This document shows positions 7,371 through 16,041 of a DNA stretch of 32,145 bases, piece by piece. The stretch is taken from the NCBI GenBank assembly GCA_937924905.1, contig CALDUK010000029.1, forward strand, positions 1 to 32,145. Reading direction: 5' to 3'. The stretch comes from an uncultured Paracoccaceae bacterium. Its GTDB lineage: Bacteria > Pseudomonadota > Alphaproteobacteria > Rhodobacterales > Rhodobacteraceae. Both the position numbers and the translations under genes were made by a program. The first letter of the stretch is position 1. Every line of letters begins with the position of its first letter. The notes beneath the pieces are model-generated. The model was not told the origin of the DNA. It saw nothing but the letters and a program-made list of their open reading frames with translations, and did no database searches.

Positions 7371-8503
7371 GCCAGAAGGCTCCGCGCCACGATAAGCCGC
7401 ATGATCTCATTCGTGCCTTCCAAAATGCGATGTACCCGTAAATCGCGGACGATTTTCTCAATCCCGTAATCGGCCAGGTACCCGTACCCGCCGTGCAATT
7501 GCAGACAGGCATCCGCCACGCGCGACGCCGCTTCGGTGACAAACGCCTTGGCCATAGCGCTTTGTTTGGTGGCGTCTGGCTGATTTGTATCGTTTGCCCA
7601 AGCCGCCTGGCGCAAAAACACGCGCGCGGCCTGCAATTCAATCTCGCAATTGGCCAGTTGGAACTGAAGCGCCTGAAATTGGTCCAAACTGCGCCCGAAA
7701 GCCTTGCGCTCCTTCACATAGACCAATGCCTTGTCCAAAGCCGATTGCGCGGCTCCAAGTGAACAGGCAGCAATGTTCAAACGCCCGCCATCCAGACCCG
7801 CCATCGCATATTTGAAACCGTCGCCTTCGACCCCCAAAAGGTTGTCGGCCGGGACGGTGCATTCATCCAGTTGTACCTGACGGGTCGGCTGGCTGCGCCA
7901 TCCCATCTTGTCTTCCAGCCCGCCAAACGACAGACCTTTCGCCCCGTCTTCGATCAACAGCGCCGAAATGCCCGCCGGGCTGTCATCGCCCGTGCGCGCC
8001 ATAACGATATAGGCGTCCGAATATCCGCCACCGGAAATAAACGCCTTGGTGCCGGTCAGTTGCCAGCCCGCATTCGTGCGCTGGGCTTTGGTTTTCAACG
8101 CTGCCGCATCCGAACCAGAACCGGGTTCAGTCAGGCAATAGGACAAAATGGTTTCCATACGCAGTGAAGGGGCCAGCAACCGCGCTTTCAACGCCGCACT
8201 TCCATGCTGGGCAATCATTCGCGCGCACATATTGTGAATCGACAGAAACGCCGCAACCGATGCGCAGGCTTGCGACAAGCCTTCGAACACCAATGTCGCG
8301 TCCAGCCGCGACAGTCCCGAACCGCCCTGGTCTTCGTCCACATTCAATCCGCCAAACCCAAGCGCAGCCATCTCGCGCCAAAGTTCTTTCGGAATGGTCC
8401 CCTCAGCCTCCCAGGCCCGCGCGTTGGGGGCAACTGCATCGGCACCAAACTGCACTGCCGTTTCAAAGATTGCAGCCTGCTCTTCGCTCAATGCAAAATC
8501 CAT
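7367..8503 (-). CDS. Acyl-CoA dehydrogenase, probably isobutyryl-CoA dehydrogenase
   Basis: A 378-residue FAD flavoenzyme with the full acyl-CoA dehydrogenase layout: N-terminal helical domain, middle beta domain with CLTEPGSGSDAAAL (the FAD/substrate signature), and C-terminal helical domain with LQLHGGYGYLADYGIEKIVRD. The catalytic base is Glu362 in RILEGTNEIMR, the position used by short- and branched-chain enzymes. It is first in an operon with 3-hydroxyisobutyryl-CoA hydrolase and mmsB, so isobutyryl-CoA is the likely substrate (ACAD8-like); 2-methylbutyryl-CoA cannot be excluded. A strong GGAGG Shine-Dalgarno sequence precedes ATG 8503. The promoter region just upstream carries a perfect palindrome, described separately. 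Confidence 0.93.
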   Translation of the reverse strand: MDFALSEEQAAIFETAVQFGADAVAPNARAWEAEGTIPKELWREMAALGFGGLNVDEDQGGSGLSRLDATLVFEGLSQACASVAAFLSIHNMCARMIAQHGSAALKARLLAPSLRMETILSYCLTEPGSGSDAAALKTKAQRTNAGWQLTGTKAFISGGGYSDAYIVMARTGDDSPAGISALLIEDGAKGLSFGGLEDKMGWRSQPTRQVQLDECTVPADNLLGVEGDGFKYAMAGLDGGRLNIAACSLGAAQSALDKALVYVKERKAFGRSLDQFQALQFQLANCEIELQAARVFLRQAAWANDTNQPDATKQSAMAKAFVTEAASRVADACLQLHGGYGYLADYGIEKIVRDLRVHRILEGTNEIMRLIVARSLLA

Positions 8504-8517
8504 GGGGCCTCCTTAGC

Positions 8518-8559
8518 TGAACGTTCGTTCACTAGAGCGGCAACCCAGGCAAGTTTCAA
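8518..8559 (-). promoter_or_regulatory. Promoter with overlapping palindromic operator for the valine-degradation operon
   Basis: Reading leftward, TTGAAA (8559-8554) is a 5/6 match to a -35 box. A 17-bp spacer follows, then TCTAGT (8536-8531), a 4/6 match to a -10 box. Directly after it lies TGAACGAACGTTCA (8531-8518), a perfect 6+6 palindrome with a 2-bp centre. It covers the expected transcription start and sits just before the GGAGG of the acyl-CoA dehydrogenase gene. This is a classical repressor layout; TetR-type operators often look like this. The whole arrangement fits in the 65-bp gap after yejF. The regulator gene is not nearby. The promoter call is by eye. Confidence 0.6.
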
Positions 8560-8568
8560 GCATCTTGC

Positions 8569-10167
8569 CTAGCCGGTCTCGCCCAGTTCGAAGGCGGCGG
8601 CCATCAATTCGCGGGTGTATTCCGTCTGCGGATCGTCAAAAATCTGAGCCGCATCGCCCTGTTCCACAACATCACCACGCTTCATCACGATCACCTTGTG
8701 GCTCAGCGCGCGCACCACTTTCAGATCATGGCTGATAAACAGATAGGCCAGCCCGTATTTCTTCTGAAGGTTCCGCAAAAGCTCGACGATCTGAACCTGC
8801 ACCGTCATATCCAACGCGCTGGTCGGTTCATCCAAAACCACCAGTTTTGGTCGCAAGATCATCGCCCGGGCAATCGCCACGCGTTGGCGCTGACCGCCCG
8901 AAAACTCATGTGGATAGCGATGCATGGTCGCCGGGTCCAAGCCGACCTCGGCCATGATTTCGGCCACCATTTCACGGGTGTCCCGGTTTGGGTCCACCTG
9001 GTGAATCGTCAGACCTTCGGAAATAATTTCCTCAATCGTCATTCGCGGGCTGAGCGAACCATAAGGGTCCTGAAACACAATCTGCATTTCAGACCGCAGG
9101 GGGCGCAATTGCTTTGACTTCAGGCCCTGAATGTTCTGGCCCTGAAATACCACTGGCCCTTCCGACGAAATCAACCGCATGATCGCCAGTGCAAGCGTGG
9201 TTTTGCCTGACCCGCTTTCGCCAACAATCCCAATCGTTTCGCCGGCCCGCACCGAAATCGTTGCCGCGTTCACCGCCTTGATGTGACCGACAGTACGTTT
9301 CAAAAGGCCACGCTGAATGGGAAACCAGATGCGCAACGCGTCGGTTTCCGCAATCGTCGGCGCGTCGGGGTCCACCGGGTCGGGCACGCCGGTCGATTCC
9401 GCGCTCAGCAGCGTCTGTGTGTAAGGATGCTGCGGATTGTCAAAAATCTCGGCCGTGTTGCCATGTTCGACAATCTCGCCCGACTTCATCACATTCACCC
9501 GGTCGGCAAATTTACGCACGATCCCAAGGTCATGGGTGATGAACAACATCGACATGCCGCGTTCGCGCTGGATGCGTTCCAGCAGGTCCAGGATTTGCGC
9601 CTGAATGGTCACATCCAAAGCGGTCGTCGGTTCATCCGCAATCAGCAATTCGGGGTTGTTTGCCAGTGCCATCGCAATCATCACCCGCTGGCGCTGACCG
9701 CCTGACAGTTGATGCGGATAACTGGCCAGCCGGCGCTCTGGCTCGACAATGCCAACCTCATGCAGCAGCTCCAGTATCCGGGCCCGCGCGTCTTGGCCGG
9801 TCATCCCCTGGTGGATCAACAGAGACTCGGCCAATTGCTTTTCAATCGAATGCAACGGGTTCAGCGATGTCATCGGCTCCTGAAAAATAAAGCTGATGTC
9901 ATTGCCCCGCACCCGGCGCAGTTCTTTTTCGGACGCCCCAACCATTTCGGCCCCGTCATAGGTGACCGACCCGCTGATCTCTGCACTGTCGGGCAAAAGC
10001 GACACAGTGGACAAAGCCGTCACCGATTTGCCCGACCCGCTTTCGCCCACCAAAGCAACCGTCTCGCCCTTGTTCAAATCGAAGGACACACCTTTCACCG
10101 CATGGGTCACCGCCCCATCCTGGCGAAACTGCACGTGCAAATCGCGTACCTGAAGAAGGGGGCTCAT
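8569..10167 (-). CDS. yejF: Peptide ABC transporter, fused double ATPase subunit
   Basis: A 532-residue protein with two complete ABC ATPase domains, the usual length for YejF. The first has Walker A GESGSGKS (residues 41-48), signature [15 protein letters not shown] and Walker [13 protein letters not shown]. The second has Walker [10 protein letters not shown], signature [15 protein letters not shown] and Walker [13 protein letters not shown]. It powers the YejABEF importer at the cytoplasmic face of the inner membrane. In enterobacteria this system takes up microcin C and oligopeptides; in rhizobial relatives it has been linked to muropeptide uptake and antimicrobial-peptide tolerance. Its ATG overlaps the yejE stop by 4 bp. 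It is last in the yejABEF operon. Confidence 0.95.
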   Translation of the reverse strand: MSPLLQVRDLHVQFRQDGAVTHAVKGVSFDLNKGETVALVGESGSGKSVTALSTVSLLPDSAEISGSVTYDGAEMVGASEKELRRVRGNDISFIFQEPMTSLNPLHSIEKQLAESLLIHQGMTGQDARARILELLHEVGIVEPERRLASYPHQLSGGQRQRVMIAMALANNPELLIADEPTTALDVTIQAQILDLLERIQRERGMSMLFITHDLGIVRKFADRVNVMKSGEIVEHGNTAEIFDNPQHPYTQTLLSAESTGVPDPVDPDAPTIAETDALRIWFPIQRGLLKRTVGHIKAVNAATISVRAGETIGIVGESGSGKTTLALAIMRLISSEGPVVFQGQNIQGLKSKQLRPLRSEMQIVFQDPYGSLSPRMTIEEIISEGLTIHQVDPNRDTREMVAEIMAEVGLDPATMHRYPHEFSGGQRQRVAIARAMILRPKLVVLDEPTSALDMTVQVQIVELLRNLQKKYGLAYLFISHDLKVVRALSHKVIVMKRGDVVEQGDAAQIFDDPQTEYTRELMAAAFELGETG

Positions 10168-11351
10168 GCGAAAGTCTTTCTTGGGTCAAACGCGTCACGA
10201 ACGCCTTCGAATATGAAGACCAGCAAAGACAGCATGATCGCAAAGGTAAAAAACGCGGTAAACGCCAGCCAGGGCGCTTGCAGGTTTTGCTTGGCCTGCA
10301 ACGTCAATTCCCCCAGCGACGGGGCCGAAGACGGCAGGCCGTAGCCCAGAAAATCCAGCGAGGCGAGCGCGCCAATGGTGCCGGTGATGATAAACGGCAA
10401 AAGCGTCAGCGTGGCCACCATTGCATTGGGAAGCATGTGCCGGAACATGATCGTCCAGTTCGACACGCCCAAAGCCCGCGCTGCCCGCACATATTCAAAG
10501 TTCCGCGCCCGTAGAAATTCGGCCCGGACAACGCCCACAAGGGCAGGCCAGCCAAACAGGATCGACAGAAAGACCAGCAGCCAGAAACTTCGCCCGAACA
10601 CTGCAAACATGATGATGATCACGTAAAGCGATGGGGTGGACCCCCAGATTTCCAGAACCCTCTGAAAAATTAGATCCAGCCACCCGCCAAAATAACCCTG
10701 CACCGCGCCCGCGATAATCCCGATGACAGCGGCCGCCCCGGTGACAATCAGCGTGAACAGGATTGACAAACGGAACCCATAGATCACGCGTGCCAGCACA
10801 TCACGCTTGGTATCGTCCGTGCCCAGCCAGTTGTTTTGATCAGGTGCAGACGGCGCGGCCCCCTGTATGTCGACAATCGTGTCGAATTTATACGGGATCA
10901 GCGGCCAGATCACCCAGCCCGCCTCGACAGGTTCGCCCAAGGCGGTGCCCGTTTCCTCGACTTCCGCCAGCAATCCTTCCGGATCGTCATAACAATCAAT
11001 GACGCCGCCTGTGACGATCAGGCACTGAATATCGTCATACTGATATTGCGCCTCAATCGGCAGATCACCCCCAAAGGTTGTCTCGGGATAGAATTTGAAG
11101 ATCGGCATGTAATACGCGCCGTTGTGCTTCACCAAAATCGGTTTGTCATTGGCGATGAACTCGGCAAGCAGGCTTAGCCCGAAGAGAACCGCAAAGATAA
11201 TCAACGACCAGAACGCCCGCCGGTTTTTTCTGAAATTCCGCCACCGGCGCTGGTTCAGGGGCGACAGCCAGGTCCGTTCCTTTTCCGGGACCACGACCGG
11301 GATAGGGCGATTGCCAAGTGGCACGTCGGCGATATCTTCTCGCAAGGCCAT
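10164..11351 (-). CDS. yejE: Peptide ABC transporter permease
   Basis: A 395-residue DppC-type permease. A short cytoplasmic N-terminus leads to the first membrane helix (about 47-67), then a large periplasmic segment (about 68-190), and five further helices in the BPD_transp_1 domain. The EAA-type loop is RAARALGVSNWTIMFRHMLPN. The periplasmic segment contains the family's FYPETTFGGDLPIEAQYQYDD and WVIWPLIPYKFDT, but between them lies an acidic insertion of roughly 30 residues. That makes the protein about 50 residues longer than the enterobacterial YejE I remember. The insertion brings the protein's only two cysteines, C110 and C120. It pairs with YejB to form the channel; the gene starts 3 bp after yejB ends. 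Confidence 0.94.
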   Translation of the reverse strand: MALREDIADVPLGNRPIPVVVPEKERTWLSPLNQRRWRNFRKNRRAFWSLIIFAVLFGLSLLAEFIANDKPILVKHNGAYYMPIFKFYPETTFGGDLPIEAQYQYDDIQCLIVTGGVIDCYDDPEGLLAEVEETGTALGEPVEAGWVIWPLIPYKFDTIVDIQGAAPSAPDQNNWLGTDDTKRDVLARVIYGFRLSILFTLIVTGAAAVIGIIAGAVQGYFGGWLDLIFQRVLEIWGSTPSLYVIIIMFAVFGRSFWLLVFLSILFGWPALVGVVRAEFLRARNFEYVRAARALGVSNWTIMFRHMLPNAMVATLTLLPFIITGTIGALASLDFLGYGLPSSAPSLGELTLQAKQNLQAPWLAFTAFFTFAIMLSLLVFIFEGVRDAFDPRKTFA

Positions 11352-11354
11352 GGC

Positions 11355-12443
11355 TCAGACCTCCCGTTTTTCGAAATCGATGCGCGGATCGACGATCACA
11401 TACATCAGATCGGAAATGATACCGATCAAAAGCCCGATCAGGCTAAAGGCGAAAAGCGTGCCAAACACCACCGGATAGTCGCGTGCCACAACTGCCTCAA
11501 AGCCAAGCCGCCCCAAGCCATCCAGCGAAAAGATCGTCTCAATGATCAGCGACCCACCAAAAAAAATCCCGATGAACGCGGCGGGAAAGCCCGCAATAAC
11601 AATCAGCATCGCATTTCGGAACACATGGGCATACAGCACGCGGCTTTCCGACAAGCCCTTCGCCTTGGCGGTGACCACATATTGCTTTTTGATCTCGTCC
11701 AGAAAACTGTTCTTTGTCAAAAGCGTCGAAAAGGTAAAAGCCGAAATCATCGACGCGGCCAGCGGCAGCGCCAGATGCCAGAAATAATCCAACACTTTGC
11801 CGATCAAAGACAGGTCTTCCCAATTGTCCGACGTCAGGCCGCGCAAAGGGAAGATCTGATAGTATGAACCACCGGCAAACAGCACCAACAGCATGATGGC
11901 GAACAAAAACCCGGGGATCGCATAAGCGGCAATCAAAACACCCGAGGTCCAGGTGTCAAAGGTTGACCCGTCACGCACAGCTTTGCGAATGCCCAAAGGT
12001 ATCGAAATCAGATAGGCCAGTAAGGTTGACCAAAGCCCAAGCGAAATCGACACAGGCATCTTTTCCAGCACCAGATCAACAACACTGATCGAGCGGAAAT
12101 AACTCTCGCCGAAATCAAAACGGATATAGTTCCACATCATCTCGACAAAGCGTTGCCACGCGGGTTTGTCGAAGCCGAACTGCCGTTCCAGATCCTCGAT
12201 GAATTCCTTGGGCAAGCCGCGCGCGCCCACATACCCGCTGTCGCCCCCATCCAGATCTTGGGTTTCCACATCGCCGCCGCCACCCGCGACAGTTTCAAAA
12301 ACATCGCCGCCCCCATCCAGACGGGCCAGCAACTGCTCGATCGGACCGCCGGGGACAAACTGGATCAGAACAAAATTGATCAGCATAATCCCGAAAAGCG
12401 TCGGAATGATCAGCAACAGCCGTCTGAAAATATAGGCGCCCAT
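11355..12443 (-). CDS. yejB: Peptide ABC transporter permease
   Basis: A 362-residue DppB-type inner-membrane permease. The N-terminal helix IFRRLLLIIPTLFGIMLINF is the standard opening of this family. A periplasmic loop (residues about 35-105) follows, containing a Gly/Asp-rich stretch (GGGDVFETVAGGGGDVETQD), then GLPKEFIEDLERQFGFDKP. The membrane domain has the EAA-type loop VVTAKAKGLSESRVLYAHVFRN. Its ATG lies directly after the yejA TAG with no gap, so the two are probably translationally coupled. It forms the heterodimeric channel with YejE. Confidence 0.94.
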   Translation of the reverse strand: MGAYIFRRLLLIIPTLFGIMLINFVLIQFVPGGPIEQLLARLDGGGDVFETVAGGGGDVETQDLDGGDSGYVGARGLPKEFIEDLERQFGFDKPAWQRFVEMMWNYIRFDFGESYFRSISVVDLVLEKMPVSISLGLWSTLLAYLISIPLGIRKAVRDGSTFDTWTSGVLIAAYAIPGFLFAIMLLVLFAGGSYYQIFPLRGLTSDNWEDLSLIGKVLDYFWHLALPLAASMISAFTFSTLLTKNSFLDEIKKQYVVTAKAKGLSESRVLYAHVFRNAMLIVIAGFPAAFIGIFFGGSLIIETIFSLDGLGRLGFEAVVARDYPVVFGTLFAFSLIGLLIGIISDLMYVIVDPRIDFEKREV

Positions 12444-14351
12444 CTACTTGAGCGCTCCCGCCGCCTTCAAAGCCGCTTCCTTGTCAGGATTGATCCACCA
12501 GAAATCCAGAAACCCTGTCGAAAATGGAGGCAAGTCTTCGGGGCGTTCGTACATGTCATAGTAAGCCACCCAGGCATCGGTCAGCGTCCAGACCGGGATG
12601 ACAAAGTAGTCATAGCGCATGATCCGGTCGATCGCGCGGATATGCGCGGCCATCTCGTCATAGGTTTCGACATCCAAAAGACTTTCGGCCAAGGCATCTA
12701 CAACCGGGTTACAATAACCAGCGTCGTTGAACACATCGTCGCGGTCTTCGCAGCCGAACCGCTGCGACAGGCCCGAACTTTCGACCAGCCCAACCGTATA
12801 GGCCGCGTCGCGCATGTCGAAATCTTTGTTCTGGGTGCGGTTTTGGTACTGGGCAGGATCAATCCGATTGTACGTGATATTCACGCCCAACGCTTTCAGG
12901 TTTTCGACATAAGGCAAAAGAATGCGGTCCATCGACTGCGAATCCTCGATGAACTCAATGTCCAACGTGTTGCCATCGCCGTCGCGCAACATACCGTCTG
13001 AACCCAGCGTAAAGCCCGCTTCAGCCATCAACCCGATCGCGGCCCGCAAGTTGCGCCGGTCCAGCGGCCGCTCGCCACTTTCATGGGGCAAAAATGCAGG
13101 TTCTTCAAAAATCGCACTGGGCAAGTCCGCGCGGAACGGCTCCAAAAGCTCCAACTCGCGCCCCTCGGGCAAGCCGACAGCCTTCAACCGGTCGTTCTCC
13201 CAAAAAGCTTCGCGTTGCTGGAACAGCCCGTATTGCAGATTGGTGTTGGTCCAGGTGAAATTGAACATGCGTCCAATCGCCAGGCGCAAATTCCGGTCCG
13301 CCATCTTGTCGTTTTTCATATTGAAGATAAAGCCGCGCGCCGAAGGCAGATTGCCGGTCTGCAAAACGTCCTTCACGACCCTGCCGTCCGTCAAAGCCGG
13401 AAAGTCATAAGCCGTCGCCCAGTTGAGCGAACTGTTTTCCTGCCGGAATGTCACTTCGCCCGCTTTGAAACCTTCAAATGCGGCAACAGTATCACCGAAG
13501 TACTCGATACGCATAGCATCGTAATTGCCATGACCAACCTTCAGAAAATGGTTCTGGCCCCAATAGTCGGGGTTCCGCTTCAACGTCAAACTGCGCCCGA
13601 CATCGACCGCGTCGATCATATATTCAGCCGTCCCAGGCCCGGTTTCCAACCGGCTTTCATCCAGCCGCGCGCCGGTTTCGTCGTACCAATGCTTGGGCCA
13701 GGCGGGCAGGCCGCCGACCACTGCGATCAGGCTACGGCGCGGCACACCTTCGAAAAAAGTGAACTTGATCTTGTAAGGGTCCAGCAATTCTGCACTTGCG
13801 ATATTCGCATTCACAAATTGCGCATAGGACGGTGTGCCTTGTTCGCGCAAAAGATTGAACGCAAACAGGATATCGGCCCCCGTCATCGGCGCCCCGTCTG
13901 AAAAGGTGACGTCATCACGCAGGTTGAAAATGACCCAATCCTGGCTTTCAGGATATTCCAGCGTGGTGCACAGCAGACAGTAATACGACCCGACCTCATC
14001 CACCGTCTGGATCATCATGTCTTCGTAAATGGCCGACGACAGCGCGCCCGGCGTGCCAATCCCGGTCGCATAAGGGTTCATGCTGTCAAACGTGCCGACC
14101 ACGGCCAGGCTCAGCTCGCCGCCTGTGGGGGCGTCGGGGTTCACATAGTCCAGATGCGGGGCGTCGGGCGCATATTTCAATTCGTCGTATTCGTTGTACC
14201 CATGGCTCACAATAATCGTTTCGTGGCTTTCGGCCCGCACCATCCCGGTCAGCGCCAAAAGCGCCGTCAGTCCCAGAAATCCAGCCGAGGCCAAGCGGAG
14301 GCGGGTGTCTTTGGCGCGGGGATCAGCCACACGGGTCACCGATGAGCTCAT
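12444..14351 (-). CDS. yejA: Periplasmic peptide-binding protein of YejABEF importer
   Basis: A 635-residue family-5 extracellular solute-binding protein. A Sec signal peptide covers about residues 1-40: basic start, hydrophobic LASAGFLGLTALLALTG, cleavage near VRA-ES. Family landmarks include GGELSLAVVGTFDSMNPYA and the C-terminal LPPFSTGFLDFWWINPDK. Cysteines in YCLLC and in RFGCEDRDDVFNDAGYC could form disulfides in the periplasm. I chose ATG 14351, which has a strong AAGGAG Shine-Dalgarno sequence; the open frame reaching 14468 has none. It delivers peptides (or muropeptides, by analogy) to YejBE and is first in the operon. A tandem 7-bp direct repeat lies immediately upstream of the Shine-Dalgarno. 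Confidence 0.94.
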   Translation of the reverse strand: MSSSVTRVADPRAKDTRLRLASAGFLGLTALLALTGMVRAESHETIIVSHGYNEYDELKYAPDAPHLDYVNPDAPTGGELSLAVVGTFDSMNPYATGIGTPGALSSAIYEDMMIQTVDEVGSYYCLLCTTLEYPESQDWVIFNLRDDVTFSDGAPMTGADILFAFNLLREQGTPSYAQFVNANIASAELLDPYKIKFTFFEGVPRRSLIAVVGGLPAWPKHWYDETGARLDESRLETGPGTAEYMIDAVDVGRSLTLKRNPDYWGQNHFLKVGHGNYDAMRIEYFGDTVAAFEGFKAGEVTFRQENSSLNWATAYDFPALTDGRVVKDVLQTGNLPSARGFIFNMKNDKMADRNLRLAIGRMFNFTWTNTNLQYGLFQQREAFWENDRLKAVGLPEGRELELLEPFRADLPSAIFEEPAFLPHESGERPLDRRNLRAAIGLMAEAGFTLGSDGMLRDGDGNTLDIEFIEDSQSMDRILLPYVENLKALGVNITYNRIDPAQYQNRTQNKDFDMRDAAYTVGLVESSGLSQRFGCEDRDDVFNDAGYCNPVVDALAESLLDVETYDEMAAHIRAIDRIMRYDYFVIPVWTLTDAWVAYYDMYERPEDLPPFSTGFLDFWWINPDKEAALKAAGALK

Positions 14352-14366
14352 TCTGGACTCCTTCTT

Positions 14367-14384
14367 TGTAAACAGACTGTAAAC
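14367..14384 (-). promoter_or_regulatory. Tandem direct repeat in the yejA leader
   Basis: On the coding (minus) strand GTTTACA is repeated exactly after a 4-bp gap, giving an 11-bp period, a few bases upstream of the yejA AAGGAG. Overlapping it is a CAGAC...GTCTG inverted repeat. The 7-4-7 spacing matches that of response-regulator sites such as Pho boxes, but the sequence is not a good Pho box. It could be an activator or repressor site, or a leader RNA feature. I cannot place a confident -35/-10 pair around it. Confidence 0.35.
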
Positions 14385-14465
14385 CATGTCTGCTAAATTT
14401 GTTCCTACTTTTCGAAATGTCGACCGTCTAGCCACCTGACCAATTGGTGATCTGCCGTGTAGTGA

Positions 14466-14498
14466 CAAAAAAGGGCCCGACGTGCACCGTCGGGCCCT
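14466..14498 (-). terminator. Intrinsic terminator of the cytochrome c gene
   Basis: A perfect 11-bp stem (AGGGCCCGACG at 14472-14482 with CGTCGGGCCCT at 14488-14498) encloses a 5-nt loop. On the minus strand the stem is followed by six T residues (plus-strand A 14467-14472, the last one also paired in the stem). This is a textbook factor-independent terminator for the gene ending at 14521, 22 bp away. It separates that gene from the downstream yej operon. On the plus strand no T-run follows, so it works in one direction. Confidence 0.9.
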
Positions 14499-14520
14499 CT
14501 AATTTGTCTGCCAAATTGAC

Positions 14521-15042
14521 TTATTCGTCCAGGCTATCCAGCCATGCAATGATGTTCGCGCGGTCTTCGACATCGTCAAACCCTGCAAAATTCATCGTCG
14601 TGTTGCTTGCATAGCCTTTCGGGTTCTCAAGAAACGCGTTCAGCTCCTCGGGTGTCCAGACATCCGCAACCTCGCTCAGCGCCCCGGAATAGGCGGCAAA
14701 ACCGTCAGCGGCCCCGACAGCGCGCCCCACAACACCGTAAAGATAGGGGCCTGCGCCGTTCGCACCTTGTTCGACCTTGTGACAGGCCGAGCATTTGCGG
14801 AAAAGCTTCGGCCCTTCTGCGATATCTGCACTGGCATAAACATCGGCAAAGGCGACTTCGACGACATCGTCTTCCATCTCTTCGTCCGAACCCGTGTCGA
14901 TTGTATAGGCCTGATGGTGATCATCACCCTTGTGCTTTGGTTCGTGATAGATGAACTCGGCCGCGAACCCACCCAGCAAAAAGATCAAAAAAGCACCACA
15001 AAAACCGCCCAGCAGCTTCGTGAAAGTCATCGTGTCGAACAT
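14521..15042 (-). CDS. Membrane-anchored c-type cytochrome (CycM/c552-like)
   Basis: A 173-residue electron carrier. One N-terminal membrane anchor (about 8-31, FTKLLGGFCGAFLIFLLGGF) is followed by a His- and acid-rich linker (about 35-65). A class I cytochrome c domain follows, with the heme motif C84-S-A-C87-H88 and probable sixth ligand M150 in TTMNFAGF. Such anchored cytochromes shuttle electrons from the bc1 complex to terminal oxidases in alphaproteobacteria; the domain would face the periplasm. I chose ATG 15042 because translation beyond it enters non-conserved intergenic sequence. It diverges from prephenate dehydratase with a 112-bp gap and ends at a strong intrinsic terminator, so it is monocistronic. 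Confidence 0.92.
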   Translation of the reverse strand: MFDTMTFTKLLGGFCGAFLIFLLGGFAAEFIYHEPKHKGDDHHQAYTIDTGSDEEMEDDVVEVAFADVYASADIAEGPKLFRKCSACHKVEQGANGAGPYLYGVVGRAVGAADGFAAYSGALSEVADVWTPEELNAFLENPKGYASNTTMNFAGFDDVEDRANIIAWLDSLDE

Positions 15043-15154
15043 GTCTCGTCCACTCAGTTCCCAGTTTCGCGCTATGTATCCGCTTCCCTTGCCGTGCATC
15101 AAGGGATAAGAGGCGCGACCAATCGCCCTTATTGCCGCAGGCGGATCAAAGACC

Positions 15155-15982
15155 ATGACCGGAACCATCGCATTTCAAGGTGAACTCGGGGCCTATTCTC
15201 ATCAGGCCTGCCGTGAAACCCGTCCCTCGATGACGGTATTGCCCTGCCGGACGTTCGAAGACGTGATCGACGCCGTGCGCACCGGCAAGGCCGATCTAGC
15301 CATGCTGCCGGTGGAAAACACGACCTACGGGCGCGTCGCAGACATTCACCGCCTATTGCCCAAGAGCGGGCTTCACATCATCGACGAAGCTTTCGTGCGC
15401 GTGCATATCAATCTTTTGGGTGTGCCGGGTGCGGCGCTGGGCGATGTGAAAAACGCCTACAGCCACCTTGTTTTGCTGCCGCAATGCGCGTCTTTCATGC
15501 GCGACCACAACATCACCGGACGCGTCAGCCCCGACAATGCCCGCGCCGCTCGCGAAGTGGCCGAAAAAGGTGACCCGTCCGAAGCCGCCCTTGCCTCGGA
15601 ACTGGCTGCCGAAGTCTATGGCCTCGACGTGCTGGCCCGCCATGTCGAAGACGAAGACCACAACACCACGCGTTTTCTGATCATGTCACCCAAACCCGAC
15701 ATGACCCGGCGCGGTGATGCGATGATGACCACATTTGTCTTCCGGGTCCGCAACATCCCGGCCGCGCTCTACAAAGCCATGGGCGGTTTTGCGACAAACG
15801 GCGTCAACATGACCAAGCTTGAAAGCTATATGGTTGACGGCTCGTTTTCGGCCACGCAGTTCTATGCAGATATCGATGGTCACCCCGACGACCGCGATGT
15901 GAAGCTTGCGTTGGAAGAATTGGACTACTTCACGTCCGAGATTCACCTTCTGGGCACTTATCCTTCGGCCATCCAGCGCTAG
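15155..15982 (+). CDS. pheA: Prephenate dehydratase
   Basis: A 275-residue stand-alone enzyme that converts prephenate to phenylpyruvate in phenylalanine synthesis. The catalytic domain (1-180) opens with IAFQGELGAYSHQA and holds PVENTTYGRV (52-61). The catalytic Thr-Arg-Phe is at 172-174 in NTTRFLIMS. A C-terminal ACT domain (about 190-270) provides feedback control by phenylalanine. The regulatory ESRP motif of enterobacterial enzymes reads ESYM here (223-226), a common alphaproteobacterial variant as far as I recall. There is no chorismate mutase domain, so that step is encoded elsewhere. It is probably transcribed alone or with the flavin reductase gene 59 bp downstream. Confidence 0.95.
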   Translation: MTGTIAFQGELGAYSHQACRETRPSMTVLPCRTFEDVIDAVRTGKADLAMLPVENTTYGRVADIHRLLPKSGLHIIDEAFVRVHINLLGVPGAALGDVKNAYSHLVLLPQCASFMRDHNITGRVSPDNARAAREVAEKGDPSEAALASELAAEVYGLDVLARHVEDEDHNTTRFLIMSPKPDMTRRGDAMMTTFVFRVRNIPAALYKAMGGFATNGVNMTKLESYMVDGSFSATQFYADIDGHPDDRDVKLALEELDYFTSEIHLLGTYPSAIQR

Positions 15983-15995
15983 GTTAAAATCAACC

Positions 15996-16012
15996 GCCCC
16001 GGCGCACGGGGC
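15996..16012. other. Short GC hairpin after prephenate dehydratase
   Basis: GCCCCG, a 5-nt loop and CGGGGC form a 6-bp stem 13 bp after the pheA stop. No T-run follows on either strand, so it is at best a weak or factor-dependent terminator or an mRNA end-protecting hairpin between pheA and the flavin reductase gene. Confidence 0.3.
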
Positions 16013-16041
16013 AAAACGCCCAATGACGAAAGGTACTGGCC

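Noticed and set aside
7367..14351. Valine operon and yejABEF as one transcript
   Set aside because: Although co-directional with a 65-bp gap, a good promoter and operator lie in that gap, and the functions are unrelated; readthrough is possible but not supported.
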